This document shows, piece after piece, positions 55,988-64,000 of a stretch of 64,000 bases of DNA. Position 1 is the stretch's first letter, and each line of letters begins with the position of its first letter. The stretch spans positions 992,001-1,056,000 of the forward strand of contig OZ257155.1 of assembly GCA_965279355.1 (NCBI GenBank). The letters run 5' to 3'. A program made the position numbers and the translations under genes. This stretch comes from G965279355 sp965279355 (lineage in GTDB: Bacteria > Pseudomonadota > Alphaproteobacteria > CACIAM-22H2). A model generated the notes under the pieces. That model saw only the letters and a list, made by a program, of their open reading frames with translations, ran no database searches and was not told where the DNA came from.

Positions 55988-56980
55988 TCAGCGCCTGACA
56001 TCGACAACGATGCGGCCCCGCACCTGACCTTTGAGGATTTTTCCGGCGGCACCGGGCAGGTCGCCAAGGCCGATCACCTCGATCATTGCATCGAGCCTGT
56101 CCATCGGCAGGTCGCGGGCGAGACGCGCCCATGCCTCCCGCCGCTCCGGCATCGCTTTCATCGCTGAGTCGATGCCCTGCAGGCCGATGCCGCGCAGCAG
56201 GAACGGAATGATATTGACCGGCACATCGTTGCCGCCGGTGTTGCCGCAGGCTGCCACGCAAGACCCGTATTTCATGGCCGGCAGCACGCCGCCCAGCACA
56301 CCGCCGCCGACCGCATCGACGCAACCAGCCCAGCGTTCTGCAACCAGCGGCTTGCCCGGCGGCGTCGCAATCGCCGCGCGATCCACGACCTCGGTCGCAC
56401 CCAGCGATTTCAGATAGTCGGTGAGGTCGGCACGGCCAGTCGACGCCACGACCCGGTAGCCGAGCCTGGCGAGAACGGCGACTGCAATGCTGCCAAGTCC
56501 GCCGCTTGCCCCGGTCACCAGCACATCGCCGCTGCCGGATGTCATGCCGTGGCGCTCCAGCGCCATCACCGCCAGCATCGACGTGAACCCGGCGGTGCCG
56601 ATGGCCATCGCCTGCTGTGCGCTCATGCCTTGCGGCAGCTTCACCAGCCAGTCCGATTTGACCCGGGCGCGCTCGGCATAGCCGCCCCAGTACCATTCGC
56701 CGACCCGCCAGCCTGTGAGAATGACGGCATCGCCCGGCTTGAAGTCGGGTGACGTCGAGTGTTCGACCGTGCCCGCGAAATCGATCCCGGGTACATGCGG
56801 ATACTGCCGCACGATCCGCCCAAGACCGTGGAGGATCATGCCGTCCTTGTAGTTGAGCGTGGAGTGCGTGACCGCAACGGTGACGTCCCCTGCCGGCAAA
56901 CGATCCTCCGCGACCCGCTGAAGCGAGGACGTGACTGTCCCGTCTTTCTCTTCAAGAACCAGCGCACGGAAGTCGGCCAT
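55988..56980 (-). CDS. MDR-family oxidoreductase, acrylyl-CoA reductase-like (AcuI/YhdH)
   Basis: 330 aa medium-chain reductase without catalytic zinc. ALVLEEKDGTVTSSLQRVAE, LNYKDGMILHGLGRIV, PGIDFAGTVEHS and the Rossmann LVTGASGGLGSIAVAVLA are characteristic of the AcuI/YhdH quinone-oxidoreductase group, which reduces acryloyl-CoA to propionyl-CoA with NADPH. Full length. Expressed alone on the minus strand. Confidence 0.88.
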   Translation of the reverse strand: MADFRALVLEEKDGTVTSSLQRVAEDRLPAGDVTVAVTHSTLNYKDGMILHGLGRIVRQYPHVPGIDFAGTVEHSTSPDFKPGDAVILTGWRVGEWYWGGYAERARVKSDWLVKLPQGMSAQQAMAIGTAGFTSMLAVMALERHGMTSGSGDVLVTGASGGLGSIAVAVLARLGYRVVASTGRADLTDYLKSLGATEVVDRAAIATPPGKPLVAERWAGCVDAVGGGVLGGVLPAMKYGSCVAACGNTGGNDVPVNIIPFLLRGIGLQGIDSAMKAMPERREAWARLARDLPMDRLDAMIEVIGLGDLPGAAGKILKGQVRGRIVVDVRR

Positions 56981-57049
56981 GGGGATATCTCCGGCGGAGC
57001 GTGCAACCCTTCGAGATGGTCGAGGGACGCCATGCTCTCCTTGCGGAGT

Positions 57050-57400
57050 TTACCAGCGACGGTAGCGGGGGTCGTTGTACGGCGAGTGCGGGTTGGATTC
57101 CGCTTCGAAACCGTAGCGCGAGGCCGGTGAACCGCGATCGTCGGAACGGCGCCGGAAGCCGAAGGGATCGCTGGGCGAAGTGGAGCGGCCCGGCCCAACC
57201 GACCACGAGAAGCCACCCGGCGTCTCACCACGCGATGACGTGTCCGGCCGGAACGACTGGCCCTCGCCCTGGAGCGACCGGCTGTCGCCGCTGATCGACC
57301 GGTCGCCGCCGCGCGGATAGATTTCGTCAACCGTCCGCTGCGCATGAGCGCTGCCGGTTATCGCGATCGCGGCCACCAGACCAATGAAGAGTGCTTTCAT
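57050..57400 (-). CDS. Exported low-complexity protein
   Basis: 116 aa. Sec signal MKALFIGLVAAIAITGSAHA, then a Ser/Gly/Arg/Pro-rich disordered region (GGDRSISGDSRSLQGEGQSF) ending in PHSPYNDPRYRRW. No domain recognised; probably periplasmic or surface-exposed. Confidence 0.72.
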   Translation of the reverse strand: MKALFIGLVAAIAITGSAHAQRTVDEIYPRGGDRSISGDSRSLQGEGQSFRPDTSSRGETPGGFSWSVGPGRSTSPSDPFGFRRRSDDRGSPASRYGFEAESNPHSPYNDPRYRRW

Positions 57401-57475
57401 GGCTTTCTCTCGGGAGGGCTCTCGTCAGACTGGGATTGATCCTAGCACAACGGCCTCCGGGGTCACAGGATGCCG

Positions 57476-58645
57476 TCAGGCCCGCAGCGGCTCCAGAATC
57501 GAAACGTAATTGGCAACCGCGGCGCCGCCCATATTGAAGACCCCGCCCAGTTTGGCGTTCTTCACCTGCATATCGCCAGCCGCGCCGGTGAGCTGCATCG
57601 CGGTCATGACATGCATGGAGACGCCGGTGGCGCCGATCGGATGGCCTTTCGACTTGAGGCCGCCCGACGCGTTCACCGGCAGCTTGCCGGTCTTCTCGGT
57701 CCAGCCCTCGGCGATGGCGCGCGCGCCCTGCCCCTTCGGCGTCAGTCCCATCGCCTCGTATTGCAGGAGTTCAGCAACGGTAAAGCAGTCATGCGTCTCG
57801 ACCAGGCTGAGATCGTCAAGATTCAGCTTCGACGCCTGGAAGGCCTGCTGCCAGGCGCGCTGGCAGCCCTCGAACTCAATGATGTCGCGGCGACTCATCG
57901 GCAGGTAGTCGTTCACCTGCGCCGTGGCGCGGAACAGCACCGCCTTCTTCAGCGCCATCGCCGTGTTGATATCGGCGAGCACCAGTGCCGCGGCGCCATC
58001 GGAGACCAGCGAGCAGTCGGTGCGGCGCAGCGGCCCGGCGACCAGCGGGTTCTTGTCAGACACCGTGCGGCAGAACTCGTAGCCGAGATCCTTGCGCAGT
58101 TGCGCATAGGGATTGGCGACACCATTGCTGTGGTTCTTCGCGGCGATGCGCGCCATCGCATCCGACTGGTCGCCATAGCGCTGAAAATAGAGCTGCGCGA
58201 TCTGCCCGAAGATCCCGGCGAAGCTCATATCGGGCCGGTCTTCCTCCCTCACATAGGAGGCTTTCATCAGGATGCCGCCGATCTGATCGGCCGGCGTCTC
58301 GGTCATCTTCTCCACGCCGACCACCAGCACGATCCGCGACTTGCCAGCGGCAATCGCGGTGAGGCCCTGATGGATGGCGGCAGAGCCGGTCGCGCAGGCA
58401 TTCTCGACGCGCGTGGACGGCTTGAAGCGCAGTGCGTCCGACGCCTGCAGCACCAGCGACGCCGGGAAGTCCTGCTTCACGAAACCGCCGCCGAAATGGC
58501 CGACATAGATTTCGTCGACATCGGCCGGCGCGATCCCCGCATCGGCGATGGCGCCGGTCGCCACCTCGACGATCATCTTTTCCAGATCATCGCCTTCGCG
58601 CTTGCCGAACTTGCCGTGCGACCAGCCGACGATACAACCCGTCAT
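57476..58645 (-). CDS. Thiolase-family acetyl-CoA acetyltransferase
   Basis: 389 aa. The active-site cysteine is in RVENACATGSAAIHQGL; the second catalytic region is VNASGGLKSKGHPIGATGVS and the third NMGGAAVANYV. The His of VETHDCFTVAELLQYEAMGL fits the SCP-x/Act-type thiolase subgroup, which is less well characterised than canonical PhaA. Likely beta-ketothiolase or acyl transferase. It ends the minus-strand run that starts with the glycosyltransferases (58 bp after pyrC). Confidence 0.88.
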   Translation of the reverse strand: MTGCIVGWSHGKFGKREGDDLEKMIVEVATGAIADAGIAPADVDEIYVGHFGGGFVKQDFPASLVLQASDALRFKPSTRVENACATGSAAIHQGLTAIAAGKSRIVLVVGVEKMTETPADQIGGILMKASYVREEDRPDMSFAGIFGQIAQLYFQRYGDQSDAMARIAAKNHSNGVANPYAQLRKDLGYEFCRTVSDKNPLVAGPLRRTDCSLVSDGAAALVLADINTAMALKKAVLFRATAQVNDYLPMSRRDIIEFEGCQRAWQQAFQASKLNLDDLSLVETHDCFTVAELLQYEAMGLTPKGQGARAIAEGWTEKTGKLPVNASGGLKSKGHPIGATGVSMHVMTAMQLTGAAGDMQVKNAKLGGVFNMGGAAVANYVSILEPLRA

Positions 58646-58703
58646 GACGCGTCTCCCGCAAAGAGGAAGCGCAAGCCTAGCAGGAAAGCCGGCAGCCGAT
58701 AAG

Positions 58704-59771
58704 TCAGCCCGCGGTGGCCGGCTCGGTAACCAGGCCGGTGAAGCGCCAGGTGAGACGGGCGCCGGCCAGGAACGGCACGATCTTCTGGCCGTCTGCGCCG
58801 GTGATCAGCATCGGCACTTCGGCAGGCTGGCGTTCCAGCAGCACGCGGCGATCGTTTGGCGGCAGACCGTAGAACAGCGGGCCGTTCAGAGAGGCAAACG
58901 CCTCCAGCTTGTCGAGCGCCTTCTCGTCCTCGAATACGCGCGCGTAAATCTCCATCGCCTGCGGCGCATTGAAGATGCCGGCACAGCCGCACGGCGCTTC
59001 CTTGAGATGCACAACATGTGGCGCGGAATCGGTGCCGAGAAAGAATTTCTTGTTCCCCGAAGTCGCGGCGCGGCGGAGCGCGCGGCGATGGCCTTCGCGC
59101 TTGGCAACCGGCAGGCAGTACATATGCGGCTGCAAGCCGCCCGCGAAGATCGCATTGCGGTTGATGACGAGGTGATGGGGCGTGATTGTTGCCGCCACGT
59201 TGGTCCCGGTCGCCAGCACGAAATCCACCGCTTCGGAGGTCGTGATGTGCTCCAGCACGATTTTCATATCGGGAAAATCGTCCAGCAGCTGGGTCAGCAT
59301 CAAATCGATGAAGACTTTCTCGCGGTCGAAAATATCGACATCGGTGTCGGTCACTTCACCGTGGAGGAGCAGCGGCATGCCGAGCCGCTGCATCGTCTCG
59401 AACACGCGTGTCAGGCGCCGCAGATCGGTGACGCCATGCGCCGAATTGGTTGTGGCATGCGCCGGGTAAAGCTTGGCGGCGGTAAAGACCTTCGACGTCC
59501 AGCCGACCTCGATCTCCGCCGGATCCGTGCTGTCGGTCAGATAGCAGGTCATCAGCGGCGTGAAGTCGACATCCGCCGGCGTTGCCGCCCTGATGCGGTC
59601 GCGATAGGCCAGCGCCGCCGTCACCGTGGTCACCGGCGGCGTGAGGTTCGGCATGGCAATGGCGCGGCGGAACTGGCGGGCCGTGTACGGCACCACGGTT
59701 TCCAGCATCGGTCCGTCGCGAAGATGTACGTGCCAGTCGTCAGGCTGGCGGATGACAAGACGGTCGATCAT
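58704..59771 (-). CDS. pyrC: Dihydroorotase, class II
   Basis: 355 aa zinc enzyme of pyrimidine synthesis, interconverting carbamoyl-aspartate and dihydroorotate. The metal-binding HVHLRDG is at residue about 14, MPNLTPPVTT follows, the carboxylated lysine is in FTAAKLYPAHATTNS, and later ligands are in MPLLLHGEV, VLEHITTSEA and GTDSAPH. Homodimeric PyrC type (E. coli-like) rather than the multidomain form. Overlaps none; 9 bp from the asnB stop. Confidence 0.95.
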   Translation of the reverse strand: MIDRLVIRQPDDWHVHLRDGPMLETVVPYTARQFRRAIAMPNLTPPVTTVTAALAYRDRIRAATPADVDFTPLMTCYLTDSTDPAEIEVGWTSKVFTAAKLYPAHATTNSAHGVTDLRRLTRVFETMQRLGMPLLLHGEVTDTDVDIFDREKVFIDLMLTQLLDDFPDMKIVLEHITTSEAVDFVLATGTNVAATITPHHLVINRNAIFAGGLQPHMYCLPVAKREGHRRALRRAATSGNKKFFLGTDSAPHVVHLKEAPCGCAGIFNAPQAMEIYARVFEDEKALDKLEAFASLNGPLFYGLPPNDRRVLLERQPAEVPMLITGADGQKIVPFLAGARLTWRFTGLVTEPATAG

Positions 59772-59780
59772 GGAACTCAG

Positions 59781-61541
59781 TCAGCGGGTCGCAAGGCTGT
59801 CGAAGACGTTGCCGGAAGACGGCAGGCCCTGAATATGCCTGCGATGCCACAGCGCGTAAAAGAGCAAAGTCCAGGCGGCAAATCCGCCGCGTTTTCCGGG
59901 GTTGGCGAACAGTTTCCGGACGGCGTCCGGGTTGGCGATTTCCTCGACTCCGGGCTGAGCCGCAACCAGAGGGCCGAGCCGTTCGCCCTCCTCCGCGATC
60001 CAGGCCGCCACCGGTACCGTGAAACCGCGCTTGCGGCCGGTGCTGGCCGCCTGCGGGAGATGCCGCGCCAGCCACTGCCGCAGCAGCCACTTGCCCAGGC
60101 GACCCCGCACCTTGAGCTTGTCCGGCAGGCGGAACGCCATCCCGGCAACGACCGGATCAAGAAACGGCGTCCGCCCCTCGACGCCATGTGCCATCAGGCA
60201 GCGATCCAGCTTGATCAGAAGATCGTTTGGGAGCCAGTCCGTGCAGTCGACCGCCTGCGCTATCTGCAACCGCGTCCGTCCATCGCCGCGCGCCATCGCC
60301 TCAGCCGCCTCGATCCCGTCGCGCCAGCCCGGCGTGCCCTGCCGCAGCACATCGAGACCTTCGAACGTGCCGCGCCGACGCATCGCCTTGCCCCCCAGCC
60401 ACCACGGCTTGAGCGCGCTGCGGTAGCGGCCATAGCCGCCGAAGATTTCATCGCCGCCCTCGCCAGACAACACAACCTTCAATCCCGCTTCGCGCACTTT
60501 CGCACCCAGCAGGTAAGTCGGAACGCAGGCATAGTCGGCCGCGGGATCGTCCATCGCGGCGGCAATCGCCGGCAGTTCGTCCCAGAACTGCTTCGCCGTC
60601 ACCGCGACCTCGATGTGTTCGGCACCGGCCGCCCGCGCCGCCTGCTGCGCCGCTGCGCGTTCGTCGGCAGCGTCGGTGTCGGGGAACCACGCGGTGAAGG
60701 CCGTTACCGGACGCGGATTGAGCCGCGCCATCAATGCCAGCACCACTGCGGAATCGATGCCACCGGACAGGAACATGCCGTAGGGCACATCCGAGCGCTG
60801 ATGCACCTTCACGCTGTCTTCCAGCGCCGTGTCGAGCATCTTGAGCGCGGTCTCCTCATTCTGCGCCACCGGCCCGCCGGACGGCAGTGCCGACTGCTGA
60901 TGCCGCTCGATGATCCGGCCGTTGGACGCGATCAGCATTTCGCCCGGCAGCAGCCGCTTGATGCCACGAAAGATCGTCTCGGCACGTGCCGTGAACTGCA
61001 ATTCCAGCAGCTCCGAGCGCGCCTGGGTCTCGATCACCGGCGATGCGGCTCCAACCGCAATCAGCGCCTGCGGCTCGGACGCGAAGAACAGTCCTTGTTC
61101 CGTTTCGGCATAATAGAGCGGCTTGATGCCGAACGGATCGCGCGCCAGCAGGAGCCGTCCCGCCGCCGGATCGTGAATCGCCATCGCATACATGCCGCGC
61201 AGCTTCTCGACGAAGGCCGTCCCCTCGCTGCGATACAGAAACAGCGGGGGTTCGCAGTCGGACTTCGTGACGAACTTGACGTCACCCATCGCCGCGCGCA
61301 GTTCGACGTAGTTGTAGATCTCGCCGTTGGCGATCAACGCCGCCCCGCCCGGCTCGCGCAATGGCTGATCGCCGGTTTCGAGATCGATGATCGCCAGGCG
61401 ATTATGTACGAGACCGACGTTGCCGTTGCGGTAATCGCGCCTTCCGTCAGGCCCGCGATGGCTGAGGGCCACGGCCAGCTTGAGCAGCTGCTCCGGCGTC
61501 GCCGCCCCGCCGGTGGTCATCAACCCGGCTATGCCGCACAT
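59781..61541 (-). CDS. asnB: Asparagine synthase (glutamine-hydrolysing)
   Basis: 586 aa. The N-terminal class II glutaminase has catalytic Cys2 (MCGIAGLM), LSHRGPDG, RLAIIDLETG, NGEIYNY. The C-terminal synthetase has the PP-loop YGMFLSGGIDSAVVLALMAR and SGEGGDEIFGGYGRY. It converts aspartate to asparagine. Here it overlaps a GT4 glycosyltransferase by 13 bp and so belongs to a surface-polysaccharide gene run; AsnB homologues in such clusters may amidate sugar acids instead. In-window evidence cannot decide. Confidence 0.92.
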   Translation of the reverse strand: MCGIAGLMTTGGAATPEQLLKLAVALSHRGPDGRRDYRNGNVGLVHNRLAIIDLETGDQPLREPGGAALIANGEIYNYVELRAAMGDVKFVTKSDCEPPLFLYRSEGTAFVEKLRGMYAMAIHDPAAGRLLLARDPFGIKPLYYAETEQGLFFASEPQALIAVGAASPVIETQARSELLELQFTARAETIFRGIKRLLPGEMLIASNGRIIERHQQSALPSGGPVAQNEETALKMLDTALEDSVKVHQRSDVPYGMFLSGGIDSAVVLALMARLNPRPVTAFTAWFPDTDAADERAAAQQAARAAGAEHIEVAVTAKQFWDELPAIAAAMDDPAADYACVPTYLLGAKVREAGLKVVLSGEGGDEIFGGYGRYRSALKPWWLGGKAMRRRGTFEGLDVLRQGTPGWRDGIEAAEAMARGDGRTRLQIAQAVDCTDWLPNDLLIKLDRCLMAHGVEGRTPFLDPVVAGMAFRLPDKLKVRGRLGKWLLRQWLARHLPQAASTGRKRGFTVPVAAWIAEEGERLGPLVAAQPGVEEIANPDAVRKLFANPGKRGGFAAWTLLFYALWHRRHIQGLPSSGNVFDSLATR

Positions 61542-62584
61542 GATCCGGCCACGCTGGTCAGAAATTCAATATAGCGGCGAACGACGGCATCCTTCGTGAA
61601 CTCGGCTTCGTAGGCGGCATACCCGCCAGCGGCAATGGCATTCGCCAGCGCCGGATCCGCGGCCAGTCGTGACATCGCGGCCGCCAGCGCACCGGCATCG
61701 TCGACCGGCACCAGGAGGCCGTTCCGCCCGCTCTCGATGAGCGCCGCCGGCCCGGCGCTGGCGGCGCAGACCACCGGGCGCTGCTGCGCCCAGGCCTCGA
61801 TCACCACGTTACCCAGCGGCTCATGCCGGGACGGACAGATCACCATATCTGCAGTTGCCATCAACGAAGCTACATCATCCCGCCAGCCGAGAAACCGCAC
61901 ACGGCCGCCAAGACCCAATCGATTCACGTCGGCGGTCAAACTAGCACGCTGTTCGCCCTCACCGGCCAGCCAAAGATCGATCTCCGGCGCCTTCGCCACC
62001 GCCTCCAGCAGCACGTCGAATGCTTTGTTCGGATGCAGACGTCCCAGCGCCAGCGCCAGCTTGCGACCGCCTGGACCGTCGCGGTCGAGCGGCCCCGCAC
62101 GGCCGGCATCCACAAAATTCGGCAGGTAATGCGCCCGGTCGCTCGGCCAGCCCGCATTCACAATGTAGCGAACGATATCGCGTGTGTTGCCGATCAGGTG
62201 GTCGCAGTTTCGGTAGTACTTCAGATCGTAGTAGCCGCCCAGCCGCCCGACGCGGACGGCGCTATCCCCGGCCCAGCGCCGCGACGGCATCATGGTGGCG
62301 GCACGGCTCATCCAGCTCAGCACGACATCCGGGCGATAGGCCCTCACGGCGGCGCGCAGCGCGAGACGCGTCGACAGGTCAAACATGCCGCCAAAGCGCT
62401 GCTCCTGCACCGCAATCCCGGCCTGCCGCAATCGCTCAGTTCGCTCAGTTCGCTCATATTTGCCACGAATCACGGCAAGCTGATCGACACCGGATTGATG
62501 CAGCGCCACAATCAACCGTTGAAAAAAAGCTTCAGCGCCACCGTGAAGGTTGCCGGCCATCACCTGCATGACGCGCAAAGCCAT
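61529..62584 (-). CDS. GT4-family glycosyltransferase
   Basis: 351 aa GT-B fold enzyme. MALRVMQVMAGNLHGGAEAF at the start, the donor-site region ALALGRLHPNKAFDVLLEAV and the EX7E-like CPSRHEPLGNVVIEAWAQQR (residues about 270-290). A short in-frame repeat encodes ERTERTERLR near residue 50. Presumably adds a sugar to LPS or exopolysaccharide. Tight spacing on both sides (13-bp overlap with asnB, 2-bp gap upstream). Confidence 0.9.
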   Translation of the reverse strand: MALRVMQVMAGNLHGGAEAFFQRLIVALHQSGVDQLAVIRGKYERTERTERLRQAGIAVQEQRFGGMFDLSTRLALRAAVRAYRPDVVLSWMSRAATMMPSRRWAGDSAVRVGRLGGYYDLKYYRNCDHLIGNTRDIVRYIVNAGWPSDRAHYLPNFVDAGRAGPLDRDGPGGRKLALALGRLHPNKAFDVLLEAVAKAPEIDLWLAGEGEQRASLTADVNRLGLGGRVRFLGWRDDVASLMATADMVICPSRHEPLGNVVIEAWAQQRPVVCAASAGPAALIESGRNGLLVPVDDAGALAAAMSRLAADPALANAIAAGGYAAYEAEFTKDAVVRRYIEFLTSVAGSCAA

Positions 62585-62586
62585 GA

Positions 62587-63636
62587 TCAGGCCAGCAACT
62601 GTTCAAAGTCGGCGGCGGCCTCATCCCAGCCGCGGCTGCGCTGCTGGGCCAGTGCCGAAGCATGCAGACGCTGCCACAGGGCGTCGTCTTTCAGTATTTT
62701 GATGACGGCATCGGCGAAGCCTCTTTCTTCACGCTCGCCCTCGGCCTGAATGACAAAGCCGGTCACACGGTCCCTCACCCGCTCCCCGAGCGACCCGACG
62801 TCGCAGACTACGGCGGGCACACCCGCCGCCTGCGCTTCCGCCGCCGCAGCACAGAACGTTTCATCCAGCGTGCCGCGATAGGTGAAAACCCGGAACTGCG
62901 CCAGTTCCCGCGCCAGCTGTTCCTTCGGCACCGGTGTCCGCAGGACGATCCCGGCATCTGCCATGCGCTCGGCCTGCAGGAGTACAGGGCGCATCGCCTC
63001 CGCCTTGGCGTCCCCGGCGGTGCCGTAGGTCGCGGGACCGGAGAAGACATGCAACTCGGCCTTGCGCAGGACCGGATGAACCCGGGTCACCCACAACTCG
63101 ATCAGCCAGTCGAGCGAACGCAGCGGATTTGAGGTGAAAACCGCGCGCGGCGCCGGTGGTACGAGAGGTTCGGGCAGGTGACGGAACCGCTCGTCGACGC
63201 CATAGGGAATGATCGCGCGACCGCCGGTCGGCACCCAACCCGGCAGGGTCGCGGCGTGATAGCTGCCGATGAACACCACCACCGGCCGACGGCGGAACAG
63301 CTTCCAGAGATACCGGGGCTTCAGCACGTAGCGCGCCGGATTATGAATCCAGAACGCGACACGCCGGGCGCGTGGCACCAGCGGCAACAGCCGGTCGCCG
63401 CGATTGGCGATATAGAGATCGGCCTCGTCGGGCAGACCGTTCGCAATCGGTTGCCAGTCGACGTCTTTATGCCGCACGGCCTGATCGGTGCTGGTATAGG
63501 CGGCCACGTCATGGCCGCGCTTCGCCAGTGCTTCGGCCAGGGAAATGAATGCCGACTCAGCGCCACCGAGCGGACGCATCTCCGGCGTGCGTCCGTCGAA
63601 GGGGATGCCATCATCGGCCATGACGATCCGCGCCAT
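62587..63636 (-). CDS. Glycosyltransferase (GT-B, group 1-like)
   Basis: 349 aa. N-terminal MARIVMADDGIPFDGRTPEM, then LGGAESAFISLAEALAKRGH, the nucleotide-sugar region FTYRGTLDETFCAAAAEAQA and AVVCDVGSLGERV. Start ATG 63634-63636 overlaps the stop of the upstream GT2 gene (TGATG). Likely LPS-core or related glycan assembly, cytoplasmic face of the inner membrane. Confidence 0.88.
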   Translation of the reverse strand: MARIVMADDGIPFDGRTPEMRPLGGAESAFISLAEALAKRGHDVAAYTSTDQAVRHKDVDWQPIANGLPDEADLYIANRGDRLLPLVPRARRVAFWIHNPARYVLKPRYLWKLFRRRPVVVFIGSYHAATLPGWVPTGGRAIIPYGVDERFRHLPEPLVPPAPRAVFTSNPLRSLDWLIELWVTRVHPVLRKAELHVFSGPATYGTAGDAKAEAMRPVLLQAERMADAGIVLRTPVPKEQLARELAQFRVFTYRGTLDETFCAAAAEAQAAGVPAVVCDVGSLGERVRDRVTGFVIQAEGEREERGFADAVIKILKDDALWQRLHASALAQQRSRGWDEAAADFEQLLA

Positions 63637-64000
63637 CAGTCGCGTTCCAATTTGGCCTTCAGATGCGACAGGATCGGGTAAAGCCCGGCCAGCATCGCGA
63701 TGAGCAATCCGTAGCCGCCCTCGCGATAACCCTTCCGCCGCACATAACATTTGTAGAAGCGCGAGAAGATACGCCGCACATAGTGCGCCGTTGTATCGGG
63801 ATCGCCGCTCTCGCGCAGATCCTGAGCCCGCGCCGTCGTGTAGCGGTCGAGCCGTTGCAACATGTCGGAGATATTGCGGTCGACGAGATGCGCCAGACGC
63901 GCAGTCAGGCGCGGTCCTTCGGTGCCGGTAAAATGCAACTTGGGATGCACCCGTCCGGCGCCCCACGTTTTTGTGCCCTTGCGGAACAGGCCAGGATAGG
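63636..64000 (-). CDS. GT2 family glycosyltransferase, cut by window edge (C-terminal part only)
   Basis: Only the C-terminal 120 or so residues are in the window; the frame stays open to the right edge. The visible part (LFRKGTKTWGAGRVHPKLHF, then ISDMLQRLDRYTTARAQDLR) matches the end of WaaE/KdtX-type GT2 enzymes of LPS core synthesis, with a basic membrane-associated tail (RFYKCYVRRKGYREGGYGLL). It heads the visible part of the operon. Confidence 0.75.
   Translation of the reverse strand, partial: YPGLFRKGTKTWGAGRVHPKLHFTGTEGPRLTARLAHLVDRNISDMLQRLDRYTTARAQDLRESGDPDTTAHYVRRIFSRFYKCYVRRKGYREGGYGLLIAMLAGLYPILSHLKAKLERD

Noticed and set aside
58548..61574. 1008-aa plus-strand open frame
   Set aside because: Antisense to thiolase, pyrC and asnB at once; its length reflects GC-rich codon structure.

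Overview
The window comes from a GC-rich alphaproteobacterium, most likely of the order Hyphomicrobiales (Rhizobiales). Supporting signs are the murA-DUF2948-his cluster, an EcfG-type general-stress sigma factor with GGAAC-N16-CGTT promoters, a GcrA-like protein, a PAS_5 protein, and several families of palindromic intergenic repeats. No 16S rRNA is present, so genus cannot be given.

Layout. 1-10.1 kb is chromosomal housekeeping, mostly on the minus strand: hisD (cut by the left edge), hisG, a DUF2948 gene, murA, a LysR regulator, an exported MsrA, an aldehyde dehydrogenase, an ArsR/SRPBCC pair, DUF924, an AlkA-type glycosylase, and a PAS protein on the plus strand. tRNA-Thr(GGT) lies at 10.26 kb. 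From there to 14.0 kb are two type II toxin-antitoxin pairs (hicAB, higBA) around a small exported protein and an FAD monooxygenase.

14.0-38.7 kb is a compact podovirus-type prophage or domesticated particle cluster. The minus strand carries, in transcription order, a GcrA-like protein, an HTH protein, a NusG paralogue, small and large terminase, portal, a Bbp19-like protein, scaffold, capsid, tail-tube proteins A and B, a 2OG-Fe(II) oxygenase, a cupin, internal virion proteins, tail fibre, a methyltransferase, a glycosyltransferase and a lysis cassette (coiled-coil membrane protein, GH24 lysozyme, 3TM holin). A CI/LexA-like repressor reads the other way at the right end. No integrase, replication or recombination gene is visible. 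Plus-strand inserts (two paralogous lipoproteins, a DUF305 membrane protein) and several chromosomal repeat families lie inside it, so it looks long resident.

38.9-51.3 kb is a stress and regulation block: a Crp/Fnr regulator, two single-domain response regulators, a hemerythrin, a double cold-shock protein, CsbD, DUF1328, Fe/Mn superoxide dismutase, EcfG, a short anti-sigma-like protein and many tiny proteins. Six exact EcfG-type promoters were found here by eye, each correctly oriented upstream of a gene, which makes this a local general-stress regulon.

51.4-64 kb returns to metabolism and envelope: an IlvD/Edd-family dehydratase, a class II aldolase-like protein, an Hpt/response-regulator pair, an AcuI-like reductase, and a minus-strand run of glycosyltransferases (the GT2 gene cut by the right edge), asnB, pyrC and a thiolase.

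A recurring regulatory theme is promoters whose -10 hexamer ends 4-5 nt before the start codon (hicA, higB, the phage repressor), implying leaderless mRNAs. The repressor's operator motif TTGCG-N5-CGCAA recurs 7 kb away upstream of an unknown chromosomal gene at 45.0 kb.
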